From the NCBI RefSeq assembly GCF_902499335.1, contig NZ_CABVQK010000004.1, positions 1 through 64,000 of the forward strand: a stretch of DNA of 64,000 bases, given 5' to 3'. The stretch is from Burkholderia lata (lineage in GTDB: Bacteria; Pseudomonadota; Gammaproteobacteria; Burkholderiales; Burkholderiaceae). A program made the position numbers and the translations under genes. Of this stretch, positions 41,734 through 51,340 are shown in pieces (position 1 is the first letter of the stretch; the number at the start of each line of letters is the position of its first letter). The notes below the pieces were generated by a model. It worked only from the letters and a program-made list of their open reading frames with translations. It was not told the origin of the DNA and made no database searches.

Positions 41734-43062
41734 TCAGGCAGTGGTGACGCGATCCGCATCGCGGACCGCCTCGTTCATGCGTGCTTCGGCTTCCGCATCC
41801 AGCCGCGCCGCATTCGCTTCGGCTTCCGCTTCCGGCATCAGCTCGCCTTCCCATTTCGCGACCACCGCGCTGGCGATCGAGTTGCCCACTGCGTTCGTGG
41901 CCGAACGGCCCATGTCGAGGAACGTATCGACGCCGAGAATCAGCAGCAGCCCGGCTTCCGGGATGTTGAACTGGTGCAGCGTCGCGGCGATCACGACGAG
42001 CGACGCACGCGGCACGCCGGCCATGCCTTTCGACGTCAGCATCAGGATCAAGAGCATCGTCACCTGCGTGCCGAGCGACAGATGAATGCCGTACGCCTGC
42101 GCGATGAACAGCGACGCGAACGTGCAGTACATCATCGAGCCGTCGAGGTTGAACGAATAGCCCATCGGCATCACGAAGCTCGAGATCTTGCGGCGCACGC
42201 CGAAACGGTCGAGCGCATCGAGGATCTTCGGATACGCGGCTTCCGAGCTCGCGGTCGCGAACGACAGCATGAACGCTTCCTTGATCAGCACCAGCAGCTT
42301 GAACACGCGGCGGCCGAGGAACAGCAGCCCGGCAGCGACGAGCGTGCCCCACAGCAGGAACAGGCTCAGGTAGAAGTCGCCCATGAACACCGCGAACTTC
42401 AGCAGGATCGACAGGCCGTTGATCGCGACGGTCGACGCCATCGCCGCCAGCACCGCGAGCGGCGCGAGCTTCATCACGTAGCCGGTAATCTTCAGCATCA
42501 CGTGCGCGAGTTGGTCGATCGCCGCGACGAGAATCTTGCCGCGTTCGCCAAGCGACGCGAGCGCGACGCCGAAGAACATCGAGAACACGACGATCTGCAG
42601 GATCTCGTTGTTCGCCATCGCCTCGGCGATCGATTTCGGCACCATGTGGCCGACGAAATCCTTCAGCGTGAACTTGGACGTCGCCAGATGCGCGGACGCG
42701 CCGATATCCGGCAGCGGCAAGCCGAGGTTCTCGCCCGGACGCAGCAGGTTCGCCATCAGCAGGCCGAGCAGCAGCGAGATCAGCGACGCGGTGACGAACC
42801 AGCCGAGCGCCTTCACGAACACGCGGCCCACCGACGACGCGTCGCCCATGTGCGCGATGCCGACGACCAGCGTCGAGAACACCAGCGGGCCGATCACCAT
42901 CTTGATCAGCCGCAGGAACACGTCGGACACCAGCGAGATGTAGCCGGCGATCTCCGCCGCGGACTGCTTGTCCGGCAACTGCGTAAAGATCATGTAGCCG
43001 ATCAGGATACCGGCCGCCATCGCGAGCAGGATCCAGCCTGCTGCTGACATTCGTTTGTTCAT
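41734..43062 (-). CDS. DAACS-family dicarboxylate/amino-acid:cation symporter
   Basis: Encodes 442 residues with eight TM helices and two re-entrant loops. FATASSEAAYPKILDAL is the SSS-type hairpin, SFVMPMGYSFNLDGSMMYCTFASLFIAQ the substrate loop, and GVDTFLDMGRSATNAVGNSIAS the C-terminal conserved part. Either C4-dicarboxylates or glutamate could be the substrate. Its neighbour is the glutamate-releasing gamma-glutamyltranspeptidase on the same strand, which makes glutamate plausible. Confidence 0.92.
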   Translation of the reverse strand: MNKRMSAAGWILLAMAAGILIGYMIFTQLPDKQSAAEIAGYISLVSDVFLRLIKMVIGPLVFSTLVVGIAHMGDASSVGRVFVKALGWFVTASLISLLLGLLMANLLRPGENLGLPLPDIGASAHLATSKFTLKDFVGHMVPKSIAEAMANNEILQIVVFSMFFGVALASLGERGKILVAAIDQLAHVMLKITGYVMKLAPLAVLAAMASTVAINGLSILLKFAVFMGDFYLSLFLLWGTLVAAGLLFLGRRVFKLLVLIKEAFMLSFATASSEAAYPKILDALDRFGVRRKISSFVMPMGYSFNLDGSMMYCTFASLFIAQAYGIHLSLGTQVTMLLILMLTSKGMAGVPRASLVVIAATLHQFNIPEAGLLLILGVDTFLDMGRSATNAVGNSIASAVVAKWEGELMPEAEAEANAARLDAEAEARMNEAVRDADRVTTA

Positions 43063-43213
43063 AACGGAATCCAAAGCACGGGAAGAAGTTGACGGATGAA
43101 AGGCACGCGTCCCGTGCCATTCCAGGGAGCGCGCGTGGCGAGCCGGACGTGCCCGGTGTGTCGGGCACGGGCGCCGGCGCCGGTCGGGCTCGCGGATGCC
43201 CGCGAACCGACGT

Positions 43214-43261
43214 GCTGCCGCCCGCAACGGCATTCGCACGGGGGCGAATGCCGGCGGCAGC
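43214..43261. terminator. Extended imperfect hairpin downstream of ggt
   Basis: Outer arms GCTGCCGCC / GGCGGCAGC and inner arms GGCATTCGC / GCGAATGCC form a long stacked hairpin just past the ggt stop. There is no T-run. Confidence 0.5.
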
Positions 43262-43283
43262 GATTCAGCATGATGCGATCAGG

Positions 43284-45035
43284 TCAGTAACCGATTGCCG
43301 ATCCGGCCGGACGGCGCGGGTCGTTGTAGCCGTAGATGAAGCCGACACGCACGTTGCCGGACACGGACGAATCGTTCCCGGAACTCTGGCGGCTCGCCGC
43401 TTCGGTGCCCGGCAGGCCGACCATGATCAGCTCGGCGGCGCCCCACGGCGTCTGCTCGACCATCTTGTAGCCCATGTTGCGCAGGATCGCGAGCGTGTCG
43501 GGCGACAGGCCGTAGGTTTCGTAATAGACCTCGTCGGGCAGCCACTGGTGGTGGATGCGCGGCGCGGTGACCGCGTCCTGCGGCGTCATCCCGTAGTCGA
43601 TCACGTTCAGCACCGTCTGCAGCGTGATCGTGATGATGCGCGAGCCGCCCGGCGAACCGACCACCATGAACACCTTGCCGTCCTTCTTCACGATGGTCGG
43701 CGCCATCGACGACAGCGGACGCTTGCCCGGCGCGATCGAATTGCGCGTGCCCTGCACGAGACCGAACAGGTTCTGCGCGCCGACCTTCACGGTGAAGTCG
43801 TCCATCTCGTCGTTCAGGAAGAAGCCCGTGCCCGGCGCGATGACCACGGCACCGAAGCGGCCGTTGACCGTGTAGGTCGTCGATACCGCGTTGCCGTCCT
43901 TGTCGATGATCGAATAGTGGGTCGTCTCCGGCTTCTCGTGCACGCCGACACCCGGCTGCACGTCGACCGACGGCGTTGCCGTATCCGAATGGATGCTCTT
44001 GCGGATCTGCGCCGCGTATTCCTTGCTCGTCAGCTTCGCGACCGGGTTGTCGATGAAGTTCGGGTCGCCCAGCAGCGTGTTGCGATCTTCGTATGCGTGC
44101 CGCATCGCTTCGGTCATGTAGTGAACCGCCGCGGCCGAATGGTAGCCAAGCTTGCGCATGTCGTACCCTTCGAGAATGTTCAGCGTCTCGCACATCGTCA
44201 CGCCACCCGAGCTCGGCGGCGGCGCCGACACGAACTCGTAGCCGCGATACGAACACGTCAGCGGCGCCATGTCCTGCGCGCGGTACGACGCGAAATCAGC
44301 CGCCGTGATCAGGCCGCCGCCGCGCTTCGCCGCAGCCTCGACGATCTTCGGGATCTCGCCGTGATAGAACGCGTCGGGCCCCTGCTCCGCGATGCGCTCG
44401 AGCGTGCGGGCCAGGTCCTTCTGCACCAGACGGTCGCCCGGCTGCAGCGGCGTGCCGTCCGGCCGCAGGAAGATGCGTGCCGCATCCGGATCCTTCTTGA
44501 AGCGGTCGATCGTCGTGTCGAGGATGTCCGTATCGCCACGCGTCAGCACGAAGCCGTCGCGCGCGAGCCGGATCGCCGGCGCCATCACCTGCTTGCGCGT
44601 CAGCTTGCCGTACTTGCGCTGCGCGAGGTCGAGGCCGGCGACCGTGCCCGGCACGCCGACCGCACGATAGCCGTACAGACTGTCGTCGGGAATGACGTTG
44701 CCCTTCGCATCGAGATACATGTTCGCGGAAGCCGCAGCCGGCGCGGTTTCGCGGAAATTGATGAAGCGGTCGCGGCCGTCGGCCAGGTGCACGGTCATGA
44801 AGCCGCCGCCGCCGATGTTGCCGCAGCACGGGTTGGTCACGGCCTGCGCGTAGCCGACCGCCACTGCCGCGTCCACCGCGTTGCCGCCTTCCTTCAGGAT
44901 GTCGACGCCGATCTGCGACGCGAAGTGCTGCGACGAAACAACCATGCCGTTCTTCGCTTCGACCGCAGGGTCCGAAGCGGCGAACGCGCACACGCTCATG
45001 GCTGACAACAGGGTGAGTACTACGAGCCGCCTCAT
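43284..45035 (-). CDS. ggt: Gamma-glutamyltranspeptidase
   Basis: Encodes 583 residues, made as a precursor that cleaves itself into two subunits. A signal peptide (MRRLVVLTLLSAMSVCAFA) sends it to the periplasm. The nucleophile Thr371 starts the small subunit (TTHYSIIDKDGNAVSTTYT), and GSPGGSRIITITLQ lines the glutamyl pocket. It hydrolyses glutathione and other gamma-glutamyl compounds or transfers the glutamyl group. A GGAGG site precedes the ATG at 45035. Confidence 0.95.
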   Translation of the reverse strand: MRRLVVLTLLSAMSVCAFAASDPAVEAKNGMVVSSQHFASQIGVDILKEGGNAVDAAVAVGYAQAVTNPCCGNIGGGGFMTVHLADGRDRFINFRETAPAAASANMYLDAKGNVIPDDSLYGYRAVGVPGTVAGLDLAQRKYGKLTRKQVMAPAIRLARDGFVLTRGDTDILDTTIDRFKKDPDAARIFLRPDGTPLQPGDRLVQKDLARTLERIAEQGPDAFYHGEIPKIVEAAAKRGGGLITAADFASYRAQDMAPLTCSYRGYEFVSAPPPSSGGVTMCETLNILEGYDMRKLGYHSAAAVHYMTEAMRHAYEDRNTLLGDPNFIDNPVAKLTSKEYAAQIRKSIHSDTATPSVDVQPGVGVHEKPETTHYSIIDKDGNAVSTTYTVNGRFGAVVIAPGTGFFLNDEMDDFTVKVGAQNLFGLVQGTRNSIAPGKRPLSSMAPTIVKKDGKVFMVVGSPGGSRIITITLQTVLNVIDYGMTPQDAVTAPRIHHQWLPDEVYYETYGLSPDTLAILRNMGYKMVEQTPWGAAELIMVGLPGTEAASRQSSGNDSSVSGNVRVGFIYGYNDPRRPAGSAIGY

Positions 45036-45203
45036 GACGGGATCCTCCAGACAAAAAAACCGTTGCATGCCGGAACGCGACGCCGCATCGACACGTGTCG
45101 GCGCGTCAATCGAAACATGTAATGAACAATACATCCCAGCGAGGCCGCGATCATATCACTCGCTTTTTTGCGCCAAAACCTAGGGTTATCACTGAATAAA
45201 GAA

Positions 45204-45213
45204 CGAATATTCG
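45204..45213. promoter_or_regulatory. 10-bp palindrome in the ggt/rpiR divergent region
   Basis: CGAATATTCG lies in a clearly AT-richer promoter region between ggt and the RpiR-type gene. This is weak evidence for an operator. Confidence 0.35.
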
Positions 45214-45398
45214 CTGAACCTGTCGTTTATCAATGTTTGTTTTATTACAATGATGAATGAGCCGGCCTTCGTAGTGATGCGTCCCTCTAATTTCGGAGCG
45301 TGCACGGCCCGCCGCACATCGATCGGCTAACATGCGTGGAGTCGCCGGCAGACACCCGTCCGCCGTTTGTCATTCGGATCAGAGAGCTGGAGTGCCCG

Positions 45399-46277
45399 AT
45401 GGGGACGAGCATCAGGGCGTTGCTGTTATCCCAGATGGATAGCTTCACGCCGTCGGAACAGAAGGTCGCGCAGGCGTTGCTGGACCGCTACCCGAGCCTC
45501 GGGCTCGGGCCGATTGCGAGCTTTGCCAAACAGGCTGAAGTCAGCGATCCGACCGTGTTTCGCTTTGTCGTCCGGATCGGCTTTCCGAATTACTCGTCGT
45601 TCCAGCAGGCGCTGTACGGCGAAATCGACACGGCGATGAATTCGCCGCTCGCCCGGATGGATGCGTTCCACTCGGCCGGGGGCATGCGCGACAGTCACGC
45701 GGCGATTTTCCAGCGGCTGTCCGAGTCGCTGGCCACCACGATCGAAGGGCTCGATGCGGCAGCGTTCGACGCTGCAGTGGCGTTGCTGGCCAATCCGGAT
45801 GTGCGTGTCTTTTGCGGCGGCGGGCGTTACACCGCGCCGCTCGCGTCGCTGTTTTCGTTCACGCTCGCGTACGCGCGGCCACACGTTCAGCATGTCGAAC
45901 CGAATGTGAACCTCGCGTCGATCGCGCTGGCGGACATGGGGCCCGGAGATGTGCTCGTCATTTTCGATTTCCGCCGTTATCAGCGGGACAGCATCCGGTT
46001 CGCGCAGGCCGCGCACAGGCTCGGTACGCGCGTGCTGCTGATCACGGACGAATGGCACTCGCCGATCGGCGAGTTTGCCGAGATCGTGCTGCGTATCCGC
46101 GGGCAGCCGTTCGCGATGCTGCAAACCAACGTGCCCGCGCTCGCGCTCGCCGAAGCGCTCGTGATCGGTGTGACGAACCAGTTGCCGGAGATGGCAAGGC
46201 AGCGGATGGAGAAGATCGAGCATCTCAACACGGGCGGCATCGAACAGGACACCAACCAGCGCGATTTGCCCGAATGA
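45399..46277 (+). CDS. RpiR/MurR-family regulator (HTH + SIS)
   Basis: Encodes 292 residues. The N-terminal HTH (SFTPSEQKVAQALLDRYPSLGLGPIASFAKQAEVSDPTVFRFVVRIGF) is followed by an SIS domain at about 120-260 (VRVFCGGGRYTAPLASLFSFTLAY, DMGPGDVLVIFDFRRY). SIS domains sense phospho-sugars or related ligands. The ATG at 45399 has a GGAG site. It is divergent from ggt and convergent with the ABC operon; which it controls is unclear, but the AT-rich gap before it favours ggt. Confidence 0.9.
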   Translation: MGTSIRALLLSQMDSFTPSEQKVAQALLDRYPSLGLGPIASFAKQAEVSDPTVFRFVVRIGFPNYSSFQQALYGEIDTAMNSPLARMDAFHSAGGMRDSHAAIFQRLSESLATTIEGLDAAAFDAAVALLANPDVRVFCGGGRYTAPLASLFSFTLAYARPHVQHVEPNVNLASIALADMGPGDVLVIFDFRRYQRDSIRFAQAAHRLGTRVLLITDEWHSPIGEFAEIVLRIRGQPFAMLQTNVPALALAEALVIGVTNQLPEMARQRMEKIEHLNTGGIEQDTNQRDLPE

Positions 46278-46304
46278 CGATGACTCGCCATTCGGGCACG
46301 AGCT

Positions 46305-47651
46305 TCAGCTCTCGACATCCTCGAGGCTGAACACCTCGGTCTTGTCGTTATACGAGAACACTTCGCCGTAACGGCCCCAGTCGATCACCGCATCAAGCGT
46401 TTCCTCGGCCGCTTCGTCCGACAGGAAATCCTCCAGCTCCTGCTCGAAGCGCACACGCGGCGCCCGATGGCCCGGGCGCTCGTTCAGCACTTTCCGGATC
46501 CGCGCGGCAAGCGGCACGTGCTTCAGCAGGTGATCCGCGAACATCAGCTTGCGTTCCTGCGTGCCGAATTCCGCGAACACGCGCGCAGGCGGCGTGAGGA
46601 ACACGTCGCCTTCCCGCACGTCCGCGAAACCGAGGTACTGCAGCACTTCGGCGATCGGGAACAATTCGTCGACCTCGAGGTGCAGCGTACGCGCGATTTC
46701 CGGCATGTCCGCACGACCGTGGTACGGCGCCATCGCGAGCGTCTCGATCAGGCCGGCCATCAGGTTGGTCGACACGCGCGGCATCCAGCTGCCGAGCTCC
46801 AGCCCCTTCTTCGTCGCCTCGTTGGTCTGGCGCGCGGTCATCTTCGCGTAGATGTCGTCGACGAGCTTGCGGAAATCGGTGTCGAGCCGGTTGCGCGGAT
46901 GCTTGAACGGCACCTTGATCTCGGCGATCACGCGGCCCGGGTTCGACGACAGCACGAGGATCCGGTCGCACATGAACACGGCTTCCTCGATGTTGTGCGT
47001 GACGATCAGCACCGACTTGATCGGCATCCGGCCTTGCGTCCACAGGTCGAGCAGGTCGGTACGCAGCGTCTCGGCCGTCAGCACGTCGAGCGCGGAGAAC
47101 GGCTCGTCCATCAGCAGGATCGTCGGGTCGACGACGAGCGCGCGCGCAAAGCCCACGCGCTGGCGCATGCCGCCCGACAGCTCGCGCGGGTACGCATTCT
47201 CGAAGCCGTCGAGACCGATCAGGTCGATCGCGGCCAGCGCACGCTCACGCCGCTCGCGCGCGCCGACGCCGAGCGCTTCGAGGCCGGCTTCCACGTTCTG
47301 CAGCACGGTGAGCCACGGGAACAGCGCGAAGGTCTGGAACACCATCGCGACGCCTTCGGCCGGGCCGCGCAGCGGCTGGCCGAGATAGGTCACTTCACCG
47401 CCGGTCGGCTCGATCAGCCCGGCGATGATGCGCAGCAGCGTCGACTTGCCCGAGCCGGAACGGCCGAGCAGCCCGACGATCTCGCCTTCGCGCAGCGACA
47501 GGTTCGCATCGTCGAGCACGAGCAGTTCGCCCTGCGACTTGCTGAAGCCGCGGTTCACGTGCTCGACGCGCAGGATTTCGTCGCCGAGGCGCGGCGGCTG
47601 CAGCGGCTGGGACGTCTTGACGGGGGCGTTGATAACGTTCGAATTTTGCAT
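46305..47651 (-). CDS. ABC transporter ATPase with AAA-associated domain
   Basis: Encodes 448 residues. The ATPase (about 25-270) has Walker A GRSGSGKST, signature LSGGMRQRVG and Walker B ILLMDEPF. The extra C-terminal 170 residues form the domain found in nitrate/sulfonate/taurine-type importers (DFRKLVDDIYAKMTARQT ... DELFPIAEVLQYLGFADVREGDVFLTPP). It energises the fused permease, 11 bases upstream in the same operon. The substrate is not known. Confidence 0.9.
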   Translation of the reverse strand: MQNSNVINAPVKTSQPLQPPRLGDEILRVEHVNRGFSKSQGELLVLDDANLSLREGEIVGLLGRSGSGKSTLLRIIAGLIEPTGGEVTYLGQPLRGPAEGVAMVFQTFALFPWLTVLQNVEAGLEALGVGARERRERALAAIDLIGLDGFENAYPRELSGGMRQRVGFARALVVDPTILLMDEPFSALDVLTAETLRTDLLDLWTQGRMPIKSVLIVTHNIEEAVFMCDRILVLSSNPGRVIAEIKVPFKHPRNRLDTDFRKLVDDIYAKMTARQTNEATKKGLELGSWMPRVSTNLMAGLIETLAMAPYHGRADMPEIARTLHLEVDELFPIAEVLQYLGFADVREGDVFLTPPARVFAEFGTQERKLMFADHLLKHVPLAARIRKVLNERPGHRAPRVRFEQELEDFLSDEAAEETLDAVIDWGRYGEVFSYNDKTEVFSLEDVES

Positions 47652-47662
47652 CGCGCTTACTC

Positions 47663-49414
47663 TCAATCGAGACGGAGCCGGGATTCCGCATAGGCGTACA
47701 TCGGACGCCACAGCAGACGGTTGAACAGGGTAACGAACAGGGACATCACGGCGATGCCCAGGATGATCTTCGGAAAATCGCCGGCGGCGGTGGTCTGCGC
47801 GATATAGGCACCGAGGCCGTGCGCGACGACCTTCGTGTCGCCCCACTGCACGAACTCGGACACGATGCTCGCGTTCCACGCGCCGCCCGAGGCAGTAATG
47901 GCACCCGTCACGTAGTACGGGAAGATGCCGGGCAGGATCGCCTGCCGCCACCACTGCCAGCCGCGGATGCGGAAATTCTTCGTCGCTTCCTTGTAGTCGT
48001 TCGGATAGGACATCGCGCCGGCGATCACGTTGAACAGGATGTACCACTGCGTACCGAGCACGATCAGCGGCGACAGCCAGATGTCCGCATTCAGGTGGAA
48101 GTGGACGATCACGATCACGAACACCGGGAACAGCAGGTTCGCCGGGAACGCGGCGAGAAACTGCGCGAGCGGCTGGATCTTCTCGGCCAGCGCCGGGCGC
48201 AGCCCGATCAGCACGCCGAGCGGCACCCAGATCACCGACGCGATCGCGATCAGCACCAGCACGCGCAGCAGCGTGATGAGCCCGAGCACGAGCACATGCC
48301 CGACCTCGCCCATCGTCACGCCGGTCGCGACGAACGTGACGACGCGCCACACGACGTACACCGTCAGCAGGATCACGAACGCGCCCCACACGATGTCGCC
48401 GATGCGCGACGCGCCGCGCGACGACGCACCGCGCGCACGCACGCCCTTCATCGACGGAAAGCGCAGCGGGATCCGCGCGGCCTGCGACAGCAGCCAGCCG
48501 GCCGGCACGAGCAGCTGATGGATCAGGTCCGTGCGGCGCATCATGTCGAGCAGCCAGGATTGCGGCGCATCGCCGGACGCGGTGTTCTCCATCCGGAACT
48601 TGTCGGCCCACGCGACGAGCGGGCGGAACAGGAACTGGTCATAGGCGAGGATCACGACCGACATCGCGACGATCACCCAGCCGACCGCGCCGAGGTTCTT
48701 GTCGGAGATCGCCTGCGCGAGATACGCGCCGATGCCCGGCAGCGTGATGGTCTGGTTGCCCACCGTGATCGCTTCCGATGCGACGACGAAGAACCAGCCG
48801 CCCGACATCGACATCATCATGTTCCAGATCAGGCCCGGCATCGAGAACGGCACATCGAGCTTCCAGAAGCGTTGCCACGGCGTCAGGTGAAAGCCGCGCG
48901 ACACTTCGCTCAGGTCGCGCGGCACCGTGCGCAGCGACTGGTAGAAGCTGAACGTCATGTTCCACGCCTGGCTCGTGAAGATCGCGAAGATCGCGGCCAG
49001 CTCCGCACCGAGCACGCGGCCCGGAAACAGCGCGAGGAAGAACGTGACGGTAAACGAGATGTAGCCGAGCACCGGCACCGACTGCAGGATGTCGAGGATC
49101 GGAATCAACACCATGCCCGCGCGGCGGCTCTTGGCCGCGAGCGTGCCGTAGACGAGCGTGAACACGAGCGACGCGATCATCGCGGCGAGCATCCGCAGCG
49201 TGGTGCGCAACGCGTATTCGGGCAGGTTCGACGGATCGAGCGAAATCTTCTGCGTCTGCAGCACGCCGATCGGCGCCATGGTCTGATGGAAGCCGACGAT
49301 CGCCATCGCGAGCAGGCAGATGATCAGCGGAAACGCGACGGCATCCCAGCGGTTGGGCAGCACGCGCCACGCCGAAGCGTTCGCGGTGCGGTTCGGATCG
49401 AAACTGATATCCAT
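47663..49414 (-). CDS. ABC transporter permease, two fused permease domains
   Basis: Encodes 583 residues. It contains two BPD-type permease modules in one chain (about 70-290 and about 370-575). Each has its own EAA-like loop: EVSRGFHLTPWQRFWKLDVPFSMPG and EATKNFRIRGWQWWRQAILPGIFPY. Single-chain fused permeases let one polypeptide dimerise internally. No periplasmic binding protein gene is next to it, which is unusual for an importer. It is in an operon with the ATPase. Confidence 0.9.
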   Translation of the reverse strand: MDISFDPNRTANASAWRVLPNRWDAVAFPLIICLLAMAIVGFHQTMAPIGVLQTQKISLDPSNLPEYALRTTLRMLAAMIASLVFTLVYGTLAAKSRRAGMVLIPILDILQSVPVLGYISFTVTFFLALFPGRVLGAELAAIFAIFTSQAWNMTFSFYQSLRTVPRDLSEVSRGFHLTPWQRFWKLDVPFSMPGLIWNMMMSMSGGWFFVVASEAITVGNQTITLPGIGAYLAQAISDKNLGAVGWVIVAMSVVILAYDQFLFRPLVAWADKFRMENTASGDAPQSWLLDMMRRTDLIHQLLVPAGWLLSQAARIPLRFPSMKGVRARGASSRGASRIGDIVWGAFVILLTVYVVWRVVTFVATGVTMGEVGHVLVLGLITLLRVLVLIAIASVIWVPLGVLIGLRPALAEKIQPLAQFLAAFPANLLFPVFVIVIVHFHLNADIWLSPLIVLGTQWYILFNVIAGAMSYPNDYKEATKNFRIRGWQWWRQAILPGIFPYYVTGAITASGGAWNASIVSEFVQWGDTKVVAHGLGAYIAQTTAAGDFPKIILGIAVMSLFVTLFNRLLWRPMYAYAESRLRLD

Positions 49415-49495
49415 CGGTAGCGTCTTGTGTTGAATTGAAAATCGATGGGACCGGCCGCGCGTCGCACGGCCGGACGTCGCGCCCCCCGGCGCGGG

Positions 49496-51085
49496 TCAGA
49501 ACAGTCCGTGCAGCACCCAGTACAGCCCGGCCGACAGTGCGATCGACGCGGGCAGCGTCAGCACCCACGCGAGCACGAGGTTGCGCACCGTATCCCAGCG
49601 CAGGCCCGAGCCGCTCGCCGTCATCGTGCCGGCCACGCCCGACGCGAGCACGTGCGTCGTCGACACCGGCAGCCCGTATGCGTCGGCCATCCCGATCGTC
49701 AGCATCGCGACGGCCTCGGCCGATGCGCCCTGCCCGTACGTGAGATGCGACTTGCCGATCTTCTCGCCGACCGTCACGACGATCCGCTTCCACCCGACCA
49801 TCGTGCCGAGGCCGAGCGCGATCGCAACCGCGACCTTCACCCACGTCGGGATGAATTTCGTCGCGCGGTCCATCTGCTTCTTGAACGCTTCGAGCGCGCT
49901 CGCGTCCTCGACCGAGAACGCCGGCGCCTTCGCCTTCTCCATCAGCCGGATCGCCTCGGACGCGACGTACATGTTGTTGCGCACGTTGTCGACGAGGTTC
50001 TGCGGCACGCTCGAGATGCCGCCGGCCTGCGCGACCTGGTCGGCGATCGTGTCGGTGAGCTTGCCCAGCGCGGGAATCGTCGCGGGCGTCAGCTTGTGCG
50101 TGCGCACGTACGTCTCGACGTCGGCGCGCGGGTCGGCCGACTGCGCGGCCGGGTCCGCATACTTGACGAGCGTCGTCGACGCATGGCGCGCCACCGCGAC
50201 GAACGTGCTCGTCTGGTCGGGCGTCACGGCCTTGTTCAGCGCGTACGCGGTCGGCATCACGCCGATCAGGATCAGCATGATCAGCCCCATGCCCTTCTGC
50301 CCGTCGTTCGAGCCGTGCGCGAACGACACGCCCGTGCACGTGAGGATCAGCAGCAGGCGGATCCAGAACGGCGGCGGCTTGTTGCCCTTCGGCTCCTGGT
50401 ACAGCGCCGGCACGCGCACGAGCGCCTTCAACAGCAACAGCACGAGCGCGGACAGCACGAAGCCGATCAGCGGCGAGAACAGCAGCGCCTTGCCGACACC
50501 GAGTGCCTGGTTCCAGTCGACGCCACTCGTGCCCGACGGGCCGTTGACGATCTGGTTCATCAGGCCGACGCCGATGATCGAGCCCACGAGCGTGTGCGAA
50601 CTCGACGACGGCAGCCCGAAATACCAGGTCGCGAGGTTCCACGTGACGGCCGCGATCAGCAGCGAGAACACCATCGCGAAGCCGGAGCCGCTGCCCACCT
50701 GCAGGATCAGCTCGACCGGCAGCAACTGCAGGATGCCGAACGCGACGGCGCCGCTCGACACGAGCACGCCGAACAGGTTCCAGAGGCCCGACCAGACGAC
50801 GGCGAGGTGCGGGTCGAGCGAATGCGTATAGATGACGGTCGCGACCGCGTTCGCGGTGTCGTGGAAGCCGTTGACGAATTCGAAGCCGAGCGCGATCAGC
50901 AGCGCGACGATCAGCAGCAGGAACGGGAGGACCGAGCTTTCCTTGACGGGACTGAGGTCGGCGCTGAGATGAATGCCGACATAGACGATGCCGCAGGCAA
51001 TGATCAGAAAAAACAGCGCGAGGCTGATGTTGCGCGTGCGGTTGCTGACCGCACCGCTGGTTTCCGTTGCCGCGAGATTCGGCAT
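49496..51085 (-). CDS. PiT-family phosphate transporter
   Basis: Encodes 529 residues. The two PHO4 halves are seen: GFEFVNGFHDTANAVATVIYT and GVSFAHGSNDGQKGMGLIM, separated by a hydrophilic loop of about 150 residues, as in PitA. It carries metal-phosphate with protons. Most Burkholderia pit genes are followed by a DUF47 gene; here none is adjacent. The ATG at 51085 has a GGAG site; the frame opens further upstream without family-like sequence. Confidence 0.93.
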   Translation of the reverse strand: MPNLAATETSGAVSNRTRNISLALFFLIIACGIVYVGIHLSADLSPVKESSVLPFLLLIVALLIALGFEFVNGFHDTANAVATVIYTHSLDPHLAVVWSGLWNLFGVLVSSGAVAFGILQLLPVELILQVGSGSGFAMVFSLLIAAVTWNLATWYFGLPSSSSHTLVGSIIGVGLMNQIVNGPSGTSGVDWNQALGVGKALLFSPLIGFVLSALVLLLLKALVRVPALYQEPKGNKPPPFWIRLLLILTCTGVSFAHGSNDGQKGMGLIMLILIGVMPTAYALNKAVTPDQTSTFVAVARHASTTLVKYADPAAQSADPRADVETYVRTHKLTPATIPALGKLTDTIADQVAQAGGISSVPQNLVDNVRNNMYVASEAIRLMEKAKAPAFSVEDASALEAFKKQMDRATKFIPTWVKVAVAIALGLGTMVGWKRIVVTVGEKIGKSHLTYGQGASAEAVAMLTIGMADAYGLPVSTTHVLASGVAGTMTASGSGLRWDTVRNLVLAWVLTLPASIALSAGLYWVLHGLF

Positions 51086-51340
51086 GAAGGGGCTCCGGAG
51101 AGGTGACTCGGAGTGGCAGGCTATCGACCGGTCGTGACGCAAATGTGACGTGTCACTTACAGGACATTGACAAGTCATCTGTCAGGAACCGTACATCGCC
51201 GCGCAAGCCGCAAACACGGGCGTTCGACCTTGTAACGTGCGGGAATAAATCCGCCACTTGGCCGGTATGGCACGCGAAGGCGCCGGTTTATTCCAGGACG
51301 ATCCGGCCGTCCGGTTCCGTCATACGAATGCGAGGCTCAC

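Noticed and set aside
49445..51106. 553-codon plus-strand frame opposite the PiT gene
   Set aside because: Antisense shadow; Arg/His-rich with no domain.
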